DNA from: JAGMES01 sp023128035
GTDB lineage: Bacteria; Bacillota; Halanaerobiia; DY22613
Direction: 5' to 3'
DNA length: 26,892 nucleotides
Assembly (NCBI GenBank): GCA_030627905.1
Contig: DAOVRZ010000084.1
Span: 1 to 26,892 of the forward strand
Part shown: positions 23,412 through 26,892 of the stretch, one piece after another
How the letters are laid out: each line of letters opens with the position of its first letter
How positions within the stretch are numbered: position 1 is the stretch's first letter
The notes under the pieces: generated by a model
What the model was told of the DNA's origin: nothing
What the model saw: only the letters and a program-made list of their open reading frames with translations
Databases searched by the model: none
Program-made: the position numbers and the translations under genes

Positions 23412-24743
23412 TTAAAATTCTTTCATTGCTTTAGATGACCAACCAAGTGCTTGATCTCCACAGAACATTGAGTTATTTTCCATAATAATTGAACCATCTT
23501 CTTTAACTGAAGATCCTAATTTCTCATCATCAGCCCATCCACCAGATAAACCATCACGAGCTAAAGCTTCTAATTCACCGATTACTGTTTCCATTGGTGG
23601 AAGTTCAACCAATGCTGAAACGTTACCAGTAGAAACAATCGCATTTGCTTTTTCATCTAAAGTAACAAGTGGCTGAGATGCACCGTCACGACCGGTACAT
23701 TCATTAGTCAAACCAACTGTCTTAACACCAACATCTTCTAATGCTACAAAACATTCGATAAAGTCAGCATCTGGGTTACCATAGCCTTCTTCAGCTAAAA
23801 TAGCTCCATCTACACCTAAAGATCTAGCTATTTTAGCTACAAACAGTGCTGATCTCTTCTTCTGCTCTAAATTAACGTTTAGGTTAGATAAAATTACACC
23901 TAAGAAGTTTACTGTTTTACCATGTTCTTTATATAATCTCTTAATCATTGGACAATTCTGAAAATCATAAGTAGACCATTTTGAAGAACAAGGCATAAAG
24001 CTTCCAGAAATAATAGCTCCATCTAAGATTTCATTTGGATGCATTAAAGTTGGTACAAAATGATTCATATCCCATCCGTACACTAAATCATTATAACCCA
24101 TCTCTTCCATTTGAGATTGACCTTGCATAATAAATATTACAGATGGAAGATCATTTACCTCTTTAGAACGCTTAGTGATGGGTTGCAATTCAAAAATTTC
24201 TGAATTTTCATTTTCTAGTTCTAAATCTTTTACAGCACTTCCTAAATATTTTGCCAATCTATGAGCTGCCCATCTAAGAGCATGATTCTTCTTCTGTTGC
24301 TCATGTCTTTCAAACTCTTCATCTGTATCAGCTACGAGACAGATATTAATTAACTGAGAAAAATAAGTATACTTAGCACCTTCACCACTCATATCAATTA
24401 AACCATCACCAAAGCTACCCCAATGTTTACCAACAGCCAATACACTACAGCCTTTTAAAGCAACTGTTTTACCTTCTCCAACTGGTTCTACTTTATCAAT
24501 TACACCTGGGAAAACAGCACCGTCTCCCACTTTATATCTAGGTTCAATAGCTTCCTTAACAGGAACAATACGTTTTTTCTCTCCTGGTCTTGCAATTACT
24601 ATGTCAGCATCAGTAATATGTTCGTCCTCTTTTACAACCGTTAATGCTTCTTCTTTATTAATAGTCAACACGCCATCCTTGTAAAAGGTCTTATCGCCAA
24701 ACACTACATCCTTTACAGGAAAGTTTCCCATTTCTAAACGCAT
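23412..24743 (-). CDS. grdI: Betaine reductase component B, alpha subunit (proprotein, pyruvoyl-type)
   Basis: The non-selenium subunit of component B, 443 aa, of the GrdE/GrdG/GrdI family (MRLEMGNFPVKDVVFGDKT start). Family members are made as a proprotein and cleaved internally at a cysteine, creating a carbonyl (pyruvoyl-type) group that binds the substrate amine. The expected site lies in DGAIISGSFMPCSSKWSTYD, with C252 the best candidate. GrdE of glycine reductase has Asn-Cys a few residues earlier, as I recall; here that position is Phe. The C-terminal half is strongly conserved (LAEEGYGNPDADF, TNECTGRDGASQPLV). ATG start with AAGGGGTG. It lies 20 bp before grdH and 90 bp after grdA. 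Confidence 0.88.
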   Translation of the reverse strand: MRLEMGNFPVKDVVFGDKTFYKDGVLTINKEEALTVVKEDEHITDADIVIARPGEKKRIVPVKEAIEPRYKVGDGAVFPGVIDKVEPVGEGKTVALKGCSVLAVGKHWGSFGDGLIDMSGEGAKYTYFSQLINICLVADTDEEFERHEQQKKNHALRWAAHRLAKYLGSAVKDLELENENSEIFELQPITKRSKEVNDLPSVIFIMQGQSQMEEMGYNDLVYGWDMNHFVPTLMHPNEILDGAIISGSFMPCSSKWSTYDFQNCPMIKRLYKEHGKTVNFLGVILSNLNVNLEQKKRSALFVAKIARSLGVDGAILAEEGYGNPDADFIECFVALEDVGVKTVGLTNECTGRDGASQPLVTLDEKANAIVSTGNVSALVELPPMETVIGELEALARDGLSGGWADDEKLGSSVKEDGSIIMENNSMFCGDQALGWSSKAMKEF

Positions 24744-24818
24744 TATTTACACCCCTTTCCTTTTTCTATCTGAAAAACAACATAAGTTAGTGAAATTTTG
24801 CACATTTAAAGGTAAATT

Positions 24819-24852
24819 TTTCTGTAAGTTTGTTTACACAAACTTACAGAAA
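24819..24852. terminator. Perfect 15-bp hairpin overlapping the grdA stop codon
   Basis: 24819-24833 pairs perfectly with 24838-24852 around a 4-base loop (24834-24837). The 5' arm of the mRNA stem encodes the last residues of GrdA, and the TAA stop lies in the loop. On the minus strand the stem is followed by AAATTT, not a T-tract, so it is unlikely to be an intrinsic terminator in the grd direction. More likely it is a processing or stability element between grdA and grdI. Confidence 0.75.
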
Positions 24853-25301
24853 CTTTTTCTATATAAACTTACTTCATTAACTATCTCATCAACATCAAGA
24901 ACCATCTCCATCATCCCTACCTGCTCATCATAGACTCCAGGATCAACTTCATCTTTAATCTCTGGTTCTAAAATGTGATAAACTCTGAGTCCTAACTGGA
25001 CTCCTGCTAATGGACCTGCGAATGTAGGATCACCTTGGGTAACAGTTTCTGCAGCTAGACCAGATGCTTCTGCCTCTGCTCCACCTAAAATTACAACTAC
25101 ATTTTCTGCACCATACTTTTCAGCCATACCTTTAATCCTATTTTGATTCTCAAGATCCATAGCACCTGCGGCAGTTCAGACGAAACATTCGGTAGTACTA
25201 AAAACAACTTCTGCTTCAGTTGTCTTTATACATTCCTCAATAGCAGGACCTGGAATTCCATCGCAATCTCCAAGGATAGCGATCTTTTTTCCTTTTAACA
25301 T
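24834..25301 (-). CDS. grdA: Glycine/sarcosine/betaine reductase selenoprotein A
   Basis: Small selenoprotein (155 aa with Sec42) that accepts the carboxymethyl group from component B as a Se-carboxymethyl selenoether and passes it to component C for acetyl phosphate formation. ATG at 25301 with AGGAGGTGG. The N-terminus MLKGKKIAILGDCDGIPGPA leads to CFVUTAAGAM; the TGA at 25176-25178 is Sec in the diagnostic CxxU motif. The frame continues DLENQNRIKGMAEKYGAENV, ETVTQGDPTFAGPLAGVQLG and GMMEMVLDVDEIV. Starting translation at the internal ATG 25160 would lose the active site. The C-terminus (LYRKSFCKFV) differs from the short tail usual in GrdA and coincides with the hairpin at 24819-24852. 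First gene of the operon. Confidence 0.95.
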
Positions 25302-25384
25302 CTTTCCACCTCCTAAGTATATTTAAACAAAATTCTTAATATTATTTATATTCGCATAAATAATAGTTATATGCATTATTAAAT

Positions 25385-25390
25385 ATTATA
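25385..25390 (-). promoter_or_regulatory. Possible -10 element of the grdA promoter
   Basis: On the minus strand a consensus TATAAT lies at 25385-25390, 84 bp before the grdA start codon. The -35 is poor (TAGATT or GATTAA at 16-18 bp). An alternative is that transcription starts further upstream and passes through the structured leader at 25458-25593. Confidence 0.35.
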
Positions 25391-25451
25391 GCTACTGATT
25401 CATCACTTAATCTAATAGTAGTCTTTCTAAATTAAAGCGAATTAATTCAAG

Positions 25452-25485
25452 CAAAAAAACCCTACTAAATTTTTTTAGTAGGGTT
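25452..25485 (-). terminator. Terminator between the MFS gene and grdA
   Basis: A perfect 12-bp stem AACCCTACTAAA / TTTAGTAGGGTT (25458-25469 with 25474-25485) with a 4-base loop, followed on the minus strand by five further T after the stem (seven in all). It lies 170 bp after the MFS stop and 157 bp before grdA, so it either ends the MFS transcript or acts as a leader attenuator for grdA. Confidence 0.88.
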
Positions 25486-25498
25486 ATCGAACTAACCT

Positions 25499-25593
25499 AA
25501 GTCAGCTCGACTAATTTAAAACTTCTTTCAAAATGGAAATTTTACTCTACAACAAATATCTCAAAAAAAGACCAACCTATGCAGAGCTGACTT
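25499..25593 (-). promoter_or_regulatory. Long-range stem upstream of the terminator, possible structured leader
   Basis: AAGTCAGCTC (25499-25508) is the exact inverse complement of GAGCTGACTT (25584-25593), closing a domain of about 75 nt. On the minus strand this closed domain is followed 13 nt later by the strong terminator at 25458-25485, and then by grdA. A closed aptamer-like domain followed by a terminator is the general layout of a riboswitch. The interior has no signature of the glycine riboswitch or a T-box. Function is unproven. Confidence 0.35.
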
Positions 25594-25653
25594 TTGAAGG
25601 AACATTTTTAATCTATCAGCCATCATACAGCAAATCTAATCACCAATAAAAGG

Positions 25654-26775
25654 CTATTTGTTATCCAAATTTGGCAAAAATACTGTCAACACATTTACTA
25701 AAACTAAAGGAATTATCCATAATGTTGTAGCAGATATTAGTCCGTAAACATCAGCTAATTGACCATAAAATATAATTCCTAATCCAGCTAAACCTCCAGC
25801 AAGTCCCATAATTAGTCCAGTGGCAAAAGTCACATTTTGCGGAATTAATTCCTGGGTCATCACAATATTTGCTGAATTTGCAGAACTAACACTAAATCCA
25901 ATAAGTACAAATCCTAGAATAACAATTATTCCTTTACCCCATACCAACATTATCAAAGACAATACTAGTAAAAAGTTTGCTGTCATGAATACTTTTTTAC
26001 TACCAAGTTTATCACTTAAATACCCGCCAATTAAAGTACTCATTGAACTCAAAAATAGAAAAGAAAATAAAATGATACTAGCGATCTTTATATCGATCTC
26101 CTTCAATGTAAGTATCTGTATACCAAAGCTCATCAGAGCTCTTGTAATCACAAATCTTGTAGTTGCAATAAATACTAAAACAACTACCCATTTAATTGTA
26201 TAAAAACTTAGTTTACGAGAACGCCTCTCTTTTTTTACAACTTCATTTTTAAACTCAATTTTATGTGTTTGAGAAATATACATAAGACCTGCAACAAAAA
26301 AACCAGGAATCATAAGATAGACTAAATGGCTTAAACCATAATTTTTTACAAGAGGTATGGCAACAAGAGGAGCCACAGAAGATGCTAATCCACCTACTGT
26401 CATAAAGATCGCTAAACTTTGCCCTTTAGTTCCATTTCCTAAACTTGCAGCCATCGTCGAACCTAATGGATGATATAAAGCAGAAGCTAATGCTCCCAAA
26501 CCAGTAACAATAATTAATAAATAATAATTGCTTATCAAACCAGAAATACTCATCCAAAATGCAATCCATAAAACTGAAGCTATAAGAAACCAAGGTTTCC
26601 CTCGTTTATCAACAAAATATCCAATCACAGGTTGTGCAAATGCTCCACTACTAGTTATTACAGCAGCAATCAAAGCCTGTTCAGCTAAACTTAATGACAT
26701 TATTTCAGCAAATAAAAATAAAATCGGTGGTATGAGAGCTACATAAAAATCATTGTTACTACTCAGGCATTCCAT
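25654..26775 (-). CDS. MFS transporter, fosmidomycin-resistance (Fsr)-like, probably 5'-truncated
   Basis: Major-facilitator efflux-type protein of 373 aa with about 11-12 TM helices. Signatures: SGAFAQPVIGYFVDKRGKPW (the A-loop between TM2 and TM3), ASALYHPLGSTMAAS (typical of Fsr-like carriers, HP in TM4) and GYLSDKLGSKKVFM in the second half. Family members are near 400 aa and start with about 15-20 more residues before an F-N-D-F-Y block; here MECLSSN precedes NDFY and is encoded by IS-like hairpin sequence. The ATG at 26775 has no Shine-Dalgarno and lies in a hairpin, so the gene was probably cut by an insertion and may be inactive. Substrate unknown. Confidence 0.8.
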   Translation of the reverse strand: MECLSSNNDFYVALIPPILFLFAEIMSLSLAEQALIAAVITSSGAFAQPVIGYFVDKRGKPWFLIASVLWIAFWMSISGLISNYYLLIIVTGLGALASALYHPLGSTMAASLGNGTKGQSLAIFMTVGGLASSVAPLVAIPLVKNYGLSHLVYLMIPGFFVAGLMYISQTHKIEFKNEVVKKERRSRKLSFYTIKWVVVLVFIATTRFVITRALMSFGIQILTLKEIDIKIASIILFSFLFLSSMSTLIGGYLSDKLGSKKVFMTANFLLVLSLIMLVWGKGIIVILGFVLIGFSVSSANSANIVMTQELIPQNVTFATGLIMGLAGGLAGLGIIFYGQLADVYGLISATTLWIIPLVLVNVLTVFLPNLDNK

Positions 26776-26892
26776 TATTGGGATGCCTATGATATTATCA
26801 GGCCATAGTCTTTGACCCCACGCCTAAACGTAGGCAACTCAAATAAAGAGACACCCTCAAGTGTCCCTTTGCTATTTGTTGAATATTGTATC
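26766..26892 (-). mobile_element. Hairpin-rich IS200/IS605-like end fused to the MFS gene
   Basis: Three consecutive stems on the minus strand: AAAGGGACAC/GTGTCTCTTT (26861-26870 with 26845-26854), CCTACG/CGTGGG around a TTTAGG loop (26829-26834 with 26817-26822), and GGCATCCCA/TGGAATGCC (26779-26787 with 26766-26774, one mismatch). The middle stem with its TTTAG loop followed by GTGGGG resembles right ends of TnpB-carrying elements. The first may be a terminator of a gene beyond the window. No reading frame I recognise lies here. Confidence 0.45.

Noticed and set aside
25140..25200. GrdA starting at the internal ATG 25160
   Set aside because: That start would remove the CFVU active site; an upstream ATG at 25301 with AGGAGGTGG gives the full-length protein through the UGA.
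25452..25593. Glycine riboswitch or T-box upstream of grdA
   Set aside because: I looked for the conserved glycine-aptamer core and for the T-box AGGGTGGNACCGCG sequence; neither is present.
1..26892. CRISPR arrays, tRNA or rRNA genes
   Set aside because: No regularly spaced direct repeats and no cloverleaf or rRNA-like sequences were seen on either strand.

Overview
The window is AT-rich DNA from an anaerobic Firmicute, most likely a halophile of the Halanaerobiales (Halobacteroidaceae-like). This is inferred from a selenocysteine-containing betaine reductase next to a BCCT-type betaine carrier, the low GC content and the strong purine-rich ribosome binding sites. No rRNA, tRNA or CRISPR array is visible. 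Most genes lie on the minus strand in short transcription units closed by clear intrinsic terminators.

Layout. 1-141: 3' end of an IS3-family element, followed by an unknown gene. 671-4093: an M29 aminopeptidase and a dCache-type chemoreceptor. 4153-5016: insertion-sequence debris (a transposase pseudogene with in-frame stops and an IS200/IS605-type right end). 5017-8040: isoaspartyl dipeptidase, a lipoprotein and a DUF5667-like secreted protein. 8093-10369: truA, a small ORF broken by a stop codon, and an OLD/ABC-like AAA ATPase, overlapping one another. 10646-12759 (plus strand): an RluA-family pseudouridine synthase, an IS605-type end, a methyltransferase and a cupin. 12825-16388: a peptide ABC importer (binding protein, two permeases, no ATPases). 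16517-19290: an HD-domain protein, a small membrane protein, and a TetR regulator with a methyltransferase. 19291-19699: duplicated promoters and a 113-bp palindrome. 19700-25301: the betaine reductase region. 25654-26892: an MFS transporter whose 5' end lies in IS-like hairpin sequence.

The metabolic core is the run grdA > grdI-like > grdH-like > BCCT carrier > trxB remnant > trxA. Both grdA and the B-component beta subunit carry in-frame UGA codons that must be read as selenocysteine (CFVU and UGTCTRC contexts). Ordinary gene calling would split or truncate both. The carrier would import glycine betaine, the B component (grdH/grdI products) would bind and cleave it, selenoprotein A would carry the carboxymethyl-selenoether intermediate, and thioredoxin would re-reduce the system. 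Component C (grdC/grdD) and a complete thioredoxin reductase are not in the window; only the last 68 codons of a trxB survive upstream of trxA. The aminopeptidase, isoaspartyl dipeptidase and peptide importer fit an amino-acid/peptide fermenting lifestyle.

Best candidates for something new: the AAA ATPase with its overlapping, stop-interrupted small partner; a structured leader before grdA; a perfect 15-bp hairpin that encodes the end of GrdA and contains its stop codon; and the duplicated promoter plus long palindrome upstream of the TetR gene.
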